From positions 30,410,165-30,474,164 of the forward strand of contig CM070639.1 in the NCBI GenBank assembly GCA_036346255.1: 64,000 bases of DNA, given 5' to 3'. The translations under genes and the position numbers were made by a program. The notes under the pieces are model-generated. The model saw nothing but the letters and a program-made list of their open reading frames with translations, was not told where the DNA came from and searched no databases. This document shows, piece by piece, positions 47,101-59,278 of this stretch (positions are counted from its first letter, which is position 1; the number at the start of each line of letters is the position of its first letter). Source of the stretch: Ampelocalamus luodianensis. Taxonomy: Eukaryota > Streptophyta > Magnoliopsida > Poales > Poaceae.

Positions 47101-48510
47101 GATTGGGTTTGTGGTGGACTTGTCCGGTTGATTAAGGACCGAACTCGACTATTCGGTTCAAGTCCCCACGCATTTCCACATGCAGTGTATGGGCGCTGCT
47201 TGGTTAAGTAAAATGTTGAGACTATTGAGTTGGAAACAGAGAGTAAGGATATGTGTATTGACCTTGTATGGCATAGATGCTTAGGTCCGAGGACTGCGTT
47301 TTATGCCATGTGAGCTTTGTATGTCGAGATCGGATGTTCTTAGGAGGGTGAGGGCGATATGTGCCTCGTCGCATATACGATACCTTAATGGTGCCGATAG
47401 CATTCTACTATGGGTAGGGAACCCAATTAGCTTTAAATTGTTTGGATCGGCATTACTCGACACAACATGTGTGCCCCGTGGTTAGTAGGTGGTATAGCCT
47501 ACACTAATGGGATTAGTTCACACATGGGTGTCCAACTCAATAGTGTTGGCTTGTTGAAAATACCAAATCTTAGCTTCCCGGCCGGCATACCAAAGGAAGT
47601 GTGTCATCATTCTGAGGCATCCAAGACAACGGGCTAGCTAAGTCATGTGGGTAAAGATGTACACCTCGCAGGTATAAACTGTTTGAATAGCCTGTCCACG
47701 GTCATGGACGATAACTTGAACCGATATCACTGATAGAGATTTTGATTTCCAAAATGTGGTTTCGGTTTATTTTCGGTTTGCATGAGGGAATCATGCATCG
47801 CATCATTTACATTTAATGTATTTACTTACTGTTTACTTTATTTTTGATTTATTAAATTGCTTTATTAAAAGTTAGCCTTGGTAGGATAAGGTGTATCGCT
47901 TTATGCAAATTTGAACCTTTATACCTTCCTGTTGTAACCTTATGCATGTAACAACTCTACCCTTTGAATAGGATCTAATAACCACTTTCTTTTGTTAGTT
48001 TGTGTAAGACTTGCTGAGTACCTTTTGTACTCAAGGTGCCACCACCTATTGTTGCAGTGAGGATGGTTTTCTATGAAGTACCCGTTAGCGCCGATCGTGG
48101 TGACGCTAACGAGTGACGCTATTTCTTTCCTCCACGCAATTGCTGCGGGTGGATGAGGCCATTGGTGGACATTTTCCGCTTATTTTGCTTCCACAGATAT
48201 CGTTAAAGTGACCAAGTCACTTAATATTGTAGTACTAATAGAATGATGTAACCTTATGTTTAATTATATCAATGTATGACTGGTATGTGTTTGATGCAAT
48301 GTTGATGAAGGATATATATGCAATGGTCGTTGATCCTGGGAACCATTGTGAATCATATATATCCGGGAATCCTGTTTACTGGATCTGTCATTTGTTAAAT
48401 TTATATCTTTAGCATGGTTTTTAATAAAGGGGCAGTACTGTTCCTTCATTAACAATTGTGCTACAGTATGAATTTAATTAGTAACATTTCCAATAACCGG
48501 GGGTCCTCAC
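44149..48510 (+). repeat. 3' LTR of element A
   Basis: Begins TGTAACAGCCCC. Nearly the same as the 5' LTR. Differences are mainly small indels, many where one copy has CTG or CAG and the other lacks it or has CG. Confidence 0.92.
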
Positions 48511-49135
48511 AGCTCCCATTTTCGTTTTCCGGCTAGCCGGCGTTCTAGTCCCTCACCGCCGGCGAGAATGCCACCATTGGGTTCGCAGTGCTATTGCGAT
48601 TCCATTTTGGGTCTTGTTCGGCGCCGCCGCGGCCAGTGTCGCCGGCGATTAGCCGTGCAAGTCGCTCGGGTTTTGCCGGCACCGCAGCTCCCGTTTTCGT
48701 CACTTAATTAGGACACATTAATCACCAATCATTAGTTAATTAATTGTGTCCTAATTGTTGTCGTTGAGCCACTGACCAGTGGGCCCAACATCTTTAAATC
48801 ACTCTCTGGTTCAATCCCGCACTGTTCCGACATTATTAATGCTTAACCATTGGTTAATTAATGAGTCGGCATTTAATCCCTATCGGAAATTACCTTTGGG
48901 TCACTGACTTGTGGGCCCGAGGGGTTAAAATCAAATTTCAGAAGTCATTAGTGTTTATTTAATGTTAATCATTAATGGCATTAATTTGGTCTTAACCGCC
49001 ACTCTTAGTCGTTGACATGTGGGCTCAGTGCACTGGGCACGTGGGTTAAACGCTCGCGGTCGTGACTCTAGGTCACTGACATGCGGTCCCACGTGTCAGC
49101 ATCTCCCTTTGAACTGCGATCAATAGCTACCGTTC
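48511..49135 (+). repeat. LTR B, segment 2
   Basis: Starts with A's right AGCTC duplicate and continues the B LTR (compare C at 50745-51400), including the GACATGTGGG motifs. It is cut by C, and CGTTC at 49131-49135 is C's predicted target duplicate. No gene. Confidence 0.8.
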
Positions 49136-52100
49136 TGTAACATCCCAATTTTGAGCTTTGTTTCAAATGTAAGAAAATGAGTAGAAATTAAAACTTTTTC
49201 TTACATCCTATAATTTCTATTGTACCAAGCAAGTATTGTACAAGAAGTTATGGAAATACGAAGTCACAAGTCTTTTGATCCAAACCTTGTTCCTTTAAGA
49301 ACATTCTTGTCAAATGTTGTGATCATCTCCTGGAAATATTTTTCCTAAGTTCTTGGGATGGTATGTGAACCCTCTGAAAAATTTCACAATTTTTAGAGAT
49401 GGTTTGAATATTTTGGAGGGTAGTCAAACCTGTTTGACTCTCAGTCAAACCTAAAACCAGTACCTTGTAGAATTTTTGGAGAAAAATACAATGCATGAAA
49501 ACCTCTGCAAATTTTACACAAGGTCAATGTCTCAGTCAGCAAGCTCCTGTAAAAATTTCAGAATTTTTGGAGTTATTTTGCTACCCCAAATAAATCCTCA
49601 AAAGTCTCAGCATATTTAAAACCTAAAACCTGGTTCACTGTTCCTTGGGTTCGAGTTGGGCTCGAGTCCGAGCCACTTGACTCGGTCGAACCACCTAGCT
49701 GCACCGAGCCGCATTTTAAAACGGCGTGCGATATCAGCCGTTGGATTCAAATCGCTCGGCCCACGTTCGTGTGAGCATTCGGACCCTCCGGTTGCATTAA
49801 CCAATTGGGACCGTTGGATCTCAATCCAACCGCCCGATTTCCGTAGCAATCGGATCGTCCGGCGCTCTTTTAAATCGCAGCCGCCCATCTAAAATCCAAC
49901 GGTCGTGGTTGCTTTCTGTTCTTCTTCCTCCTCTGTCCCACGAGCGCGCGCGACAATGGAAGAAAGAGAGAGAGCGCGGGGCGGCTTTGATGTGTCACCT
50001 CAAGTTTGCTTTCGTCAACGTCTCTCTGCGGGGCATTTAATGCGCACCAGGCTTTCTCCTCCAATGTCACCGTGCTCACTTGCTCCCATCATTTCTTGGT
50101 CCATGATCGTAGCATGAACCGAGCCCACCATGGACTCGGGTTCTTGCTCGAAACCCTAATCCTTTCCCTATATATTGCCCCTTAGCTCCTCCTAGTGTTC
50201 CTTTACACCACACCTAGCTCCTCTCTGTGTTTGAGCTCAAAACTATCTCAAACCTTCAATCCACCATTGTTGACCCGAGTGCTCCAATGGCGGCCTTGGT
50301 GTCCAGTGGTTCATCTTCAACCTTTCTTGCACCCTTTTGAACTCCTCAACCTCCTTTATATTTCCCCTAACTTGATTTTGGGTTGCATTCGCAGGAATCA
50401 CTCAATTTTAAGTTTAGAGATCTTCGGTTGGTTTCACCCCCTTTCTTCTCCAGCTCCGGTAAGTGGTTCTTTTTGCAATTATTTGCTTTTGGAGCCTCTT
50501 TGAGCTATAATGAAGCTGTGGTGATGATTTGGTTCCACTCATTTTGCTCGTAACCTCATCTTCCACTTCATCTTTTCGGCTCGGTGGACTTCATCGTGTT
50601 CAAGTCTTCCCGCCATCTTTGGAGCTCCTCTCGGTTAAGGTAGCTTCTATATAGTCCCTAGAAGTCATGGCACTCGCTTCCTTGGACCGCATGAGCATCT
50701 TGCTATTTTCGTGTTTTGCCGTGTCGGCCTCCTTCTTTGTTTTCCGGCTCGCGGCGTTCCTGCACCTCCATCGCCGCGAGGTCATCATCATTGGGTCCGC
50801 AACACTATTGCGAACCCATTTTGATAGTTTGTGGCGCCGCGCGACCGAGTCGCCGGCGACAAGCGTGAAAGCCACTCGGTTTTGTCGGTTGAGAAGCTCC
50901 CATTTTCGCCGATTATTAGAGCACGATAATTGCCTAATCATTGTTAATCGTTGGATGTCATTAATGTGTCTTAATCGCCTAATGTCCGATCGACATGTGG
51001 GTCCACCCCTTAAATCACCATGGCGCGCTTATCCGTGCGCTTAGGCATCATTAATGTTAATCTTAGGTTAATTAAGTGTCGGCGTTTATTAGTTATCGGG
51101 ATGTCCTCGTACACCGCTGGGTGGGCCCATTAGCTTAGCGACCAAAATCAAGTCATTAGGGTTGATTTTGGGTTTATTTATTGCTAATCATTGTTAGCAA
51201 TAAATGTGTCCGAATTACCTTTTGGGTAATCGACGTGTGGGCCTCTCGTCCTAAATCACCACTGCTTCAAAATCATTAGGGCACATTGATTGCTAATCAT
51301 CATTAATCATTGGTCATTAGTAATTAATTAGCCGTCCTAAAACCTCCTTTAAGTCAACGCGGTGGGTCCACGTGCACTCGTGCACGGTGTTAAACTCGCA
51401 TGTGTGACTCTCGATCACCGACATGCGCCCCACGTGTCAAGACTCGCTTGCACTTCGATCTTGGACCACCGCCCATTTTGCGATCTGCGCCTAGATTTTG
51501 TATGCCTTGGACCTCCGGTTCCCCTCATCATTTTGGCCGTCCATCACTTGATCTGCGGCCCGATCGTGTGCAATCGGACCTTCCGATCGAGGCGTGATCG
51601 GGCCGTTCATCCTTAGATCTGCGCGATCGTGGATCGCCGAGGCAACCGCACCGTCCGGCTGCATCCTTCCTCGTGAACCGCTGGATCTTGATCCAACGGT
51701 GGGCTCTCATGAATCGCGCGCGCGCGGCTGCTCTCGTCGCGTGTGGCTCGTTGGATATTGCATCAACGCCCACGAGCGCCCACGCTGCTTATTTTCGGTT
51801 GGGTTGGTTTTTATTTCGTAAGTATTTATTTATCAACCAAAATTGTATCAAAACTTTAGAAATTCATAACTAATTCAAGATAAACCCTTTTACATGAAAC
51901 CAATCGCAATAAATTTGTATTTCACTAAAGTTTAATATAAAAATGCTTTTAGCTATGTACAGAGTAGAAAATTCTGTAATCTTTAATAGCTTGGTTTCGC
52001 TATTTTTATATATTCCAGAATTGTATTAAAACTTGGAAAATGCATATCTTTTCTGTATATCGCTAATTGAATGATTTTAACTTTGATAAATTTGTTATTA

Positions 52101-52981
52101 ACTAAACTTTAATCTAAAAATGGCGATAGGCCTAAATCAAACACTTAAAAATATGTTAATAGATTTAACCTTTTTAGTAGCAATTAAAAATTCATTTAAT
52201 GATGTAATAAACACCAAGAATTCCTCAGAAATCCTAAAAATAGAAATTTGATGTTAGGAAATCCTATGTTATCATACTATAATGTGAAATGGGTTTTGCA
52301 CATGTTTATATTTCGAAAGTGCATTATGCTAGTTTTGCACCCTAGAAAATCATAACTAAATCATTTTAACTCCAATTAAGATGAAACCACTTGTATTAGC
52401 CTTAAAATGTCAAGTAGCAACCTATCATAAAATTTTCAAGTCCAGAAAACCTCTAGAAAATATTTTTGCTACAGTACCTTATTATGGCCTAAAATGGGTT
52501 TTTAGGTAATATCTTTTGCACCACAAATCCAAAATAGGTTTTTCCAGTTTCTATGTCTAGGTATATTCGTATTCTACCTTATGTATAAATTCACGCATTT
52601 GGATAATTTTTGCTTGCTCGCTTGTTTAAGTGTGGCTCGTCTTATTGGTTGTTCTTGGTTCTTTTGCCTTCGATTAGGGTTCGACATTTGCGGTAACCCA
52701 GAAACGACCCTCCACAACAGCTTGAGCAACGACAAGAAGGCAAGCGGTTTGATCATGTTAATCCCAAGATTTTAAGTATTTATGTTGATTTCAAATTCTA
52801 TGTATGCATTGCTACTTTGTGTTAATAGTTGGCCTAGTAGATGCATTTCCTTAGCAAATGATTACCCTTTACTACCATGAGCCTAGGTTACTTGCTGTGA
52901 TTTAGAGTTCATGGATGGGCTCTTGTCACTTAGTAGTTGCGAATTAATTGCTTAGCCATGCTTAGTTTCCTAGAAGTGGGC

Positions 52982-53003
52982 GGTTATCGACTTGTCGATA
53001 ACC
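52982..53003 (+). promoter_or_regulatory. Conserved stem-loop HP1 in C's 5' LTR
   Basis: Perfect arms GGTTATCGAC and GTCGATAACC around TT. Repeated at 63148-63169 in the right LTR and, with pairing kept, in D. Confidence 0.82.
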
Positions 53004-53303
53004 TTGATCACATAAAACTTATTATGGATTATGATTTCCACCTTGTGCCATGTCTACTTATGAAAACTAAAACTGAAAACAAAATGATTTAGACTTGGGC
53101 ACAATGGTATGATGGTGTGATTTTGGGTGTGATCGAATGGTGCCCGGTCAACAAGGACCGAACATCTTGTTACACTAAACCAAGCATTTTAGCGTGCTAA
53201 CCACATTAGAGGGTATGGGACCTCTCTTGACTTAGTACTTTGGCGTGTATTGGCTCCGAGTCGCAGGGAGTCGCAGGAGGGATGGTGTTGGGAGCATTGT
53301 AGT

Positions 53304-53379
53304 GTCCGAAAGACTTCACCGTGATGGGATTTGTTGTCTTTCGACTTGCAATGTAAGCATATGGGTTTCTATCCATATG
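53304..53379 (+). promoter_or_regulatory. Conserved stem-loops HP2 and HP3 in C's 5' LTR
   Basis: HP2 joins CGAAAGAC (53307-53314) with GTCTTTCG (53336-53343). HP3 at 53358-53379 has arms CATATGG/CCATATG and loop GTTTCTAT. The right LTR has both (HP3 at 63527-63548), with HP2 one pair longer. Confidence 0.75.
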
Positions 53380-54288
53380 AGCGGCTCGTAGTTAATACAC
53401 AAGATTGGAAATGTCTCAGAGGACTTAGCCATGTTTGCATACCTTCTGTAGTGTGCTTTGTGGCTTGAAGGCGATCCAAGTGTGGGTACATTGGTACACC
53501 TGCAGGTTAAAACTATTCGAATAGCCTCGCCCCTAGGTTATGGACACGCTGGCAAGGTCTTTCAAGAGTTAGACTACAACCTTTTAAATTAAAACTTGAT
53601 GGGTGGTACGAATCGGGATTCGTGCTATGTTGTGGTGGCTATTGGGATAGTCGCTTCCGTGGTTACTGTATGTATCTTTACTTCATCGTTACTTTGATAA
53701 CAAAACAGATTTGCAAACTTGTTTTCAAAATGTATTACATTATTGCAAATAAAGTTGGCTTCATGCAAATGAGACATACAACCTCCACCTAAATAAGCTT
53801 GCATGTAGTTTATGAATAGGGCTGCTATTCCACACGTCAGTCTTGCGGGTACAAAGACAATCTTTGTACTCGGTTGCTACGCTTAATTGTTTTGTTGCAG
53901 AGGAAGAAGGTGAGCTCGAGGGGCCTCACTTTTGTGAGCTATGTTGTGGTAGCTATGGGCGACTAGCTTGGCGGCCCGATCGGTTGCCTTGTGGGTGTAT
54001 GGCTAACCGGTCGACTTTTGTTCTAGCCATCTTTGGCACCTTTGCTTCATTGTCATTCTTGTATATTGCTCTATTTGGCGGTCGGCCCTTTTAATAACTT
54101 TACTTTATGTATGTCGTTGTTGAACTTAGTCTTGTATGTGTATGGAATTGATGTGTAATTTTGTGATGATGTGCATATGCTGCAATTCAGGAAGCATATG
54201 TCCATCGAGGCTTAGAATGTTTAATTAGTAATGCCGAACCATTTGGAGGTTAAGTGTTACTAGTTAAATATTCCGGTCCTCACAAAGT

Positions 54289-54301
54289 TGGTATTAGAGC
54301 C
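54289..54301 (+). promoter_or_regulatory. Primer-binding site of element C
   Basis: TGGTATTAGAGCC, four bases after the LTR end; one change from the standard TGGTATCAGAGCC initiator tRNA-Met site. The ~590 bp from here to the gag ATG are leader without an ORF, unlike A. Confidence 0.85.
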
Positions 54302-54892
54302 ATCTTGACTGTAGAAACCCCTAGCTTGGTCGCCTTTAGGATATTTTGAAAACTTACTTTCAAATAGTTTATGAAAACTTAAGTAAGTTCTCTAATTTTA
54401 CTCCTTACCTGTCTTAGCTTGCTCATCTCACCTTACTCTCACTTAAGTTTTGAAAAAGTTGTTCCTCTCTTCCTTTCAAAAATTAGCCTCTATCGATTAA
54501 CTTGGGTTTGGGAGAACCATGAGAGCTTGGAGAAAGAGGTTTGGATAGCTAGCTAGTGGTGAGTAATTAAGGTAGGAAATGAGAGGTAAATACAACTAAA
54601 ACTTGTGGGAATAAAAAGGTAAGAAGTGATATGAAGTTAGCTAAATGCCTATACTCTATTAGGTGGTTATACCTTGATTTTTGGGTTGTTTTGAGTTAGA
54701 AATTAGTGCTGAAATTTTGGGTCTTCGCAAACGATTGCTCGTTCTTCCATACGGGTTAGTCGTTTCGGAAAGTTGATTCGGTGACTTATGGTCCCATGTT
54801 CTCTTGTGGCTATTCCTTGGTCATTTTAACTAAGTTTGGATTTCTGTGCTCTTGGGTCTTGAACTGTATCTAACTTGCCTTAGTGAAACAGG

Positions 54893-55990
54893 ATGGCTGG
54901 AGGGACCCGTAGTGGTCGAAATCAGCCGGATAGTCCCGATGAGGAGCTTCCTCCTCCGACCATGGCGGAAGTCCTCATGCGGTCGAACTCAATCGTTCGG
55001 AGGACCGTAGGGTGTTGGAGGTTATCGCAAGGAACACCTCCACTCCCTCCGTGCCTCTGATCCGAAGTGGTCACCGGTCTCGTGGGGACTTGCGGAGTTC
55101 CTTCGCACGCAGCCTCCCACCTTCTCCGTGTCCGAGGACCCCTTGGACGCAGACGATCGGCTGCGCTCGGTTGAGCGGAAGCTCAACATTGCTCGATGCC
55201 GGGAGCGGAGCGGCACTTTCGCATCCCATCACCGGAGGGTGCGGCACTCATGGTGGGAGAATTTCCTGCGCCATGCAGCCCGCGGACACGTGGTCTCGTG
55301 GGAGGAGTTCCGCCGCCTTCCGTCGGGCCCATGTCCTGCCGGCCGATGAAGGCGAAGAAGGAGTTCCTTGCGCTCAAACAGGCGCAAATGCGGATCGAGT
55401 ACCTCCATGAGTTCAACCATTTGGCGATGTACGCTCCTGCTGAGGTGGCCACTGATGAGGCCAAGCAGGAGAAGTTCATGGAGGGTTTGTCTGAGGAGCT
55501 TCAGGACAAGCTCTCTATTGTGGACTTCCCCGACTTCCAGACCTTGGTGGACAAGGCCATCATCGCCGAGCACAAGGCGAGCGCGGCACAGTCCCGCAAG
55601 CGCAAGTGGGAGGCCCAGCGGTGGTCTGCGCAGCCGGCCTCGTTCGTCCCCGAGTTGGGCCTGCACCGGTAGCCCGTTCTTTGGCTTCACCACCGCCGAG
55701 GCCTTCAGCACCAGCTCCATGTCCTCCGCAGGCCGTGACTTCGATCACGCGGCGCTGCGACCAATGAAGAGTTGCTCCCGCAACCCCGCGCCGGCGCCAC
55801 CGCTTATTGCCACAACAAGGGCCACTACGCGAGTAGTTGTCCTAAGAAGACTGGAGCGGCCCCTCGTCCTAATGGAGGACGCGGGCAAGGGAGTGGTCAC
55901 CCACCTGACCAGAAGACCCCGGGCTTGGGGAGCGGCCGAGTCAACCACATCTCGGCTGAGGAGGCACAGGAGGCGCCCGACGTGGTGTTG
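54893..55990 (+). pseudogene. gag: gag of element C
   Basis: Starts MAGGTRSGRNQPDSPDEELP (ATG 54893), then TMAEVLMRSN with a frameshift. Capsid pieces follow in shifting frames: EDPLDADDRLRSVERKLNIA, then LALKQAQMRIEYLHEFNHLAMYAPAE-like sequence (55330-55670). The knuckle reads AYCHNKGHYASSC, so the first cysteine of the CCHC motif is missing. Long overlapping frames in this GC-rich part (for example 55229-55720 minus, 55368-56105 plus) are shadows. Confidence 0.8.
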
Positions 55991-58900
55991 GGTACGCTCC
56001 TTGTTAATTTGCATCCTGCTACAGTTTTATTTGACTCTGGGGCCTCGCACTCTTTTATTTCGAGGTCGTTTGCTGTCGATTGTGGACTTCACTGTGTCCC
56101 TTTGAGGGTTCCACTGCTCATTCGCTCTCCGGGTTCGGAAATGAGAGCTGACCAAGTATGCCGGGGTGTTCCTATCCACATCGAAGGAGTGTGATTCTTG
56201 GCGAATCTTATCCTACTCGACTCGGCGCGCTTGGATGTGATTCTTGGCATGGATTGGTTGTCCCAACACTTGGGGCAAATCGATTGTGCGTGAAGATTGT
56301 CTACCTCACCATCCTTCAGTGAACAGGTTGGGTTTCGCCACGATTCATGAGAGCCCCATCTTTATGTCCTTGAAGCAAAGCGGCATTGGAGATTCACGAC
56401 GTCCCCATTGTGTGCGACTTCGCGGATGTTTTTCCTGAAGACTTGCCCGGGATGCCTCCTGTTCGAGATCTGGAGTTTGTGATCGAGTTGCTGCCCGGTA
56501 CCGCCCCTATTTCTAAGAGGTCGTATCGCATGCCTCCTAATGAGTTGGAGGAGCTGAAGAAGCAACTGGGTGAGCTGCAAGAGAAGGGTTTTATCCGTCC
56601 TAGCTCATCCCCTTGGGGTTGTCCAGTTATCTTTGTGAAGAAGAAGGACAAGACCTTGCGCATGTGTGTTGATTACCGTCCGCTTAATGAGGTGACGGTA
56701 AAGAACAAGTATCCTTTGCCCTGTATTGATGATCTTTTCGATCAGTTGACCGGAGCACGAGTCTTCTCCAAGATTGACTTGAGACTGGGCTATCATCAAG
56801 TCGATCGTAGAGGATATTCCTAAGACGGCCTTTGCTACTCGTTATGGCCTTTACGAGTACAATCGTCATGTCTTTTGGTTTGACTAATGCTCCCGCTTTA
56901 TTCATGAATCTTATGAACTCGGTATTCATGGAGTATTTGGATAGGTTTGTGGTGGTATTCATCGATGATATCCTTATCTACTCCAAGAGTGAAGAAGAGC
57001 ATGTCGAGCATCTTAAGCTTGTGTTGGGCAAGTGCGTGAGCACCACCGTATGCCAAATTCAGCAAGTGTGAGTTACGGTTGAAGGAAGTGGCATTCTTGG
57101 GCCATGTTCTTTCAGCAGAGGTGTGGTCAGGATCCTAGCAAGGTCGGTGATGTGCTATCTTGGGTCACCAAGTCGGTCACCGATGTGCGGTGTTTTCTTG
57201 GTTTGGTGGCTACTATCGCCGCTTTATCGAGAATTTCTCCAAGATTGCGGCCCTATGACCGAATTGCTTAAGAAAGACAAGAAATTTGAGTGGTCCGCTG
57301 CTTGTGATGTGAGTTTTCAGAACTCAAGAAGCGGTTGACCTCAGCCCAGTGCTTGTTCTCCCCGATATTCACAAGGGTTTTGATATCTATTGTGATGCTT
57401 CTCGTCGTGGTCTTGGTTGTGTTCTTATGCGAGGGCAAGGTTGTGGCCTATGCATCGCGGCGCTTGAGGCCTCATGAACTCAACTATCCTACTCATGACT
57501 TGAATTGGTCTGTGGTCCATGCACTCAAGATTTGGCGGCATTATCGATCGGTAACCGTTGTGAGGTGTATTCGACCACAAGAGCTTGAAGTATTTGTTCA
57601 CCCAAACTGATCTGAACCTTAGGCAAAGAAGATGGTTGGAATTGATCAAGGACTATGACATGGGCATTCAGTATCATCCGGCAAGGCCAATGTTGTGGCG
57701 ATGCACTCGACGGAAGGTGTATTGCAACATGTTGATGCTCCAAGAGCAAGCGACCTACCCTCATTTCTGAATTCCAGCGCCTCAATTTGGGTTTGATCGA
57801 GCACGGTTCTCTTGCTACATTGGTTGTGCAACCAACCTTGTGGACCAAATCAAGGCGGCACAATGCATGCATGTTGGTGTGAGCCAAATCAAGCGTAACA
57901 TCAAGGATGGGATAGCCAAGTGCTTTTCGAGGACGAGCATGGCGTTGTGTGGTTTGGGCAGCGTCTTGTGGTTCCTAAGGTCATGGAATTGCGGAATTTG
58001 ATTCTCCGTGAAGCCCATGATTCTCCTTTGTCTATTCACCCCGGGCTACCAAGATGTATCGTGATCTTCGCCGAGATTCGTGGACCCGAATGAAGCGCGA
58101 GATTGCCGTGTTCGTTGCGAGTGCGGCGTGTCTTTGTCGTGTGAAGGCGAGCATCGCGTCCAGCAGTCTTCTTCACCTTTGCTAGTGCGGAATGGAAGTG
58201 GGATTCCGTTGGCATGGACTTCATCACCGGTTTGCCGCCGCCCAAAGGGAATGATGCTATTTGGGTCGTGATCGACAGGTTGACTAAAGTGGCACATTTC
58301 CTTCCCGTCAAGACTAAGCCGTGTGGGACCTTTGGCGAACTTTATGTCTCGAGATTGTGAGTCTTCACGGTGTGTCAAGGCGATTATTTCGATCGTGGTG
58401 CACTTTTCACCTCGCGGTTTTGGCATAGTCTGCAAGAGGCTATGGGGACCCGCCTTCACTTCAGTACAGATCTGACCTTTCATCCTCGGTCGATGGTCGA
58501 CGGAGCGAGTCAACCAAGTGTTGGAAGATATGCTCCGTGCTTGTGTTCTTTCCTATGGGAAGAAGTGGGAGAAGTGCCTACCATTTGCGGAGTTCTCCTA
58601 CAACAACAGCTTTCAGGCCAGTCTTGGCATGGCACCATTTGAGGCTTTGTATGGGAGGAGATGCAGAAACCCCATTGAACTGGTCGAGATCGTGGCGGCG
58701 TTTTCGGCCCGATTCGATCAATGAGGCCAAAGTCAGGTTCAGTTGATCTGCGAGCATCTGCGCACGGCCCAGTCCAGGCAGAAGAGCTATGCAGACCGTC
58801 GTCGCCGTGAGTTGAGCTTTGAGCCCAATGACTTTGTGTATCTCAAAGTCTCACCCTTGAAGGGTCATCGCGTTTGGCATCAAGGGCAAGTTGGCCTCGA

Positions 58901-59238
58901 TATGTTGGGCCTTACCGTATCGTCGAGAGCAGTTGGAGCGATTGCATACGATTGGAGCTACCACCGCACTTGAGGTGTGCATGATGTGTTCCATGTTTCG
59001 CACTGAAGAAGTGCCTCGTGTCCCAACTGAGGAAACTCCGTTGGAAACTCTCGATGTGCAGGAGAATTTGACCTACCGCGAGCGTCCTGTTCGCATTCTT
59101 GAGGAATCTGAGCGGAGAACGAGGAACCGTGTCATCAAGTTCCTTAAGGTTCAGTGGTCAAACCATTCTGAAGATAAAGCAACTTGGGAGCGAGAAGATC
59201 GCCTTCGTGCAGATTTTCCTTCTTTCTTCTCCGAGTAA
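55991..59238 (+). pseudogene. pol: pol of element C: protease to chromodomain
   Basis: Protease LFDSGASHSFIS (Asp at 56033) is intact. RT has an open stretch from 56386 (DVFPEDLPGMPPVRDLEF, LRMCVDYRPLNE, FSKIDLRLGYHQ), a shift near 56810, and the catalytic FIDD at 56958-56969. RNase H is near 57335-57720 in several frames, integrase at 58020-58735 (IWVVIDRLTKVAHFLPV, FSYNNSFQASLGMAPFEALYG). The GPY/F region is garbled near 58900. The chromodomain end (RNRVIKFLKVQWSNHSEDKATWE) is open to the stop at 59236. Lesions are mostly 1-2 nt shifts, several in homopolymers. Confidence 0.85.
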
Positions 59239-59241
59239 ACG

Positions 59242-59277
59242 GAATCTCGGGTCGAGATTCTTGTAAGGGGGGGAGAG
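59242..59277 (+). promoter_or_regulatory. Stem-loop and polypurine tract of C
   Basis: Arms GAATCTCG and CGAGATTC close loop GGT (59242-59260), only three bases after the pol stop, then TTGT and AAGGGGGGGAGAG before the LTR. Confidence 0.85.
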
Positions 59278-59278
59278 T

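Larger units (their letters stand above)
33788..48510 (+). mobile_element. Tekay-type chromovirus A, full length
   Basis: 14.7 kb with near-identical LTRs of 4369 and 4362 bp, tRNA-Met-type primer-binding site, an extra 5' ORF, gag with CCHC, protease, RT, RNase H, integrase with chromodomain, polypurine tract and a perfect 5-bp target duplication. LTR length, gene order and C-terminal chromodomain fit the Tekay/Del lineage. Coding frames are split by many one- and two-base shifts. Confidence 0.93.
49136..54284 (+). repeat. 5' LTR of element C
   Basis: About 5.15 kb, starting TGTAACATCCC and ending GGTCCTCACA. TATA box CTATATATTG is near 50168. CGTTGGATC-type motifs lie at 49738, 49812-49830 and 49895 (TCCAACGGTC) upstream of it and at 51692 downstream. 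It contains stem-loops HP1 and HP3. Frames in it (for example 50195-50503, 50667-51044, 53843-54094) are not supported as genes. Confidence 0.9.

Noticed and set aside
50195..50503. 102-codon frame repeated at 60336-60647
   Set aside because: Repeated only because both lie in C's two LTRs just after the TATA box; B's equivalent region does not keep the frame.
55229..56105. 163- and 245-codon frames on opposite strands
   Set aside because: Shadows of C's gag/protease region; the real reading is the frame giving the capsid, knuckle and DSGASHS motifs.
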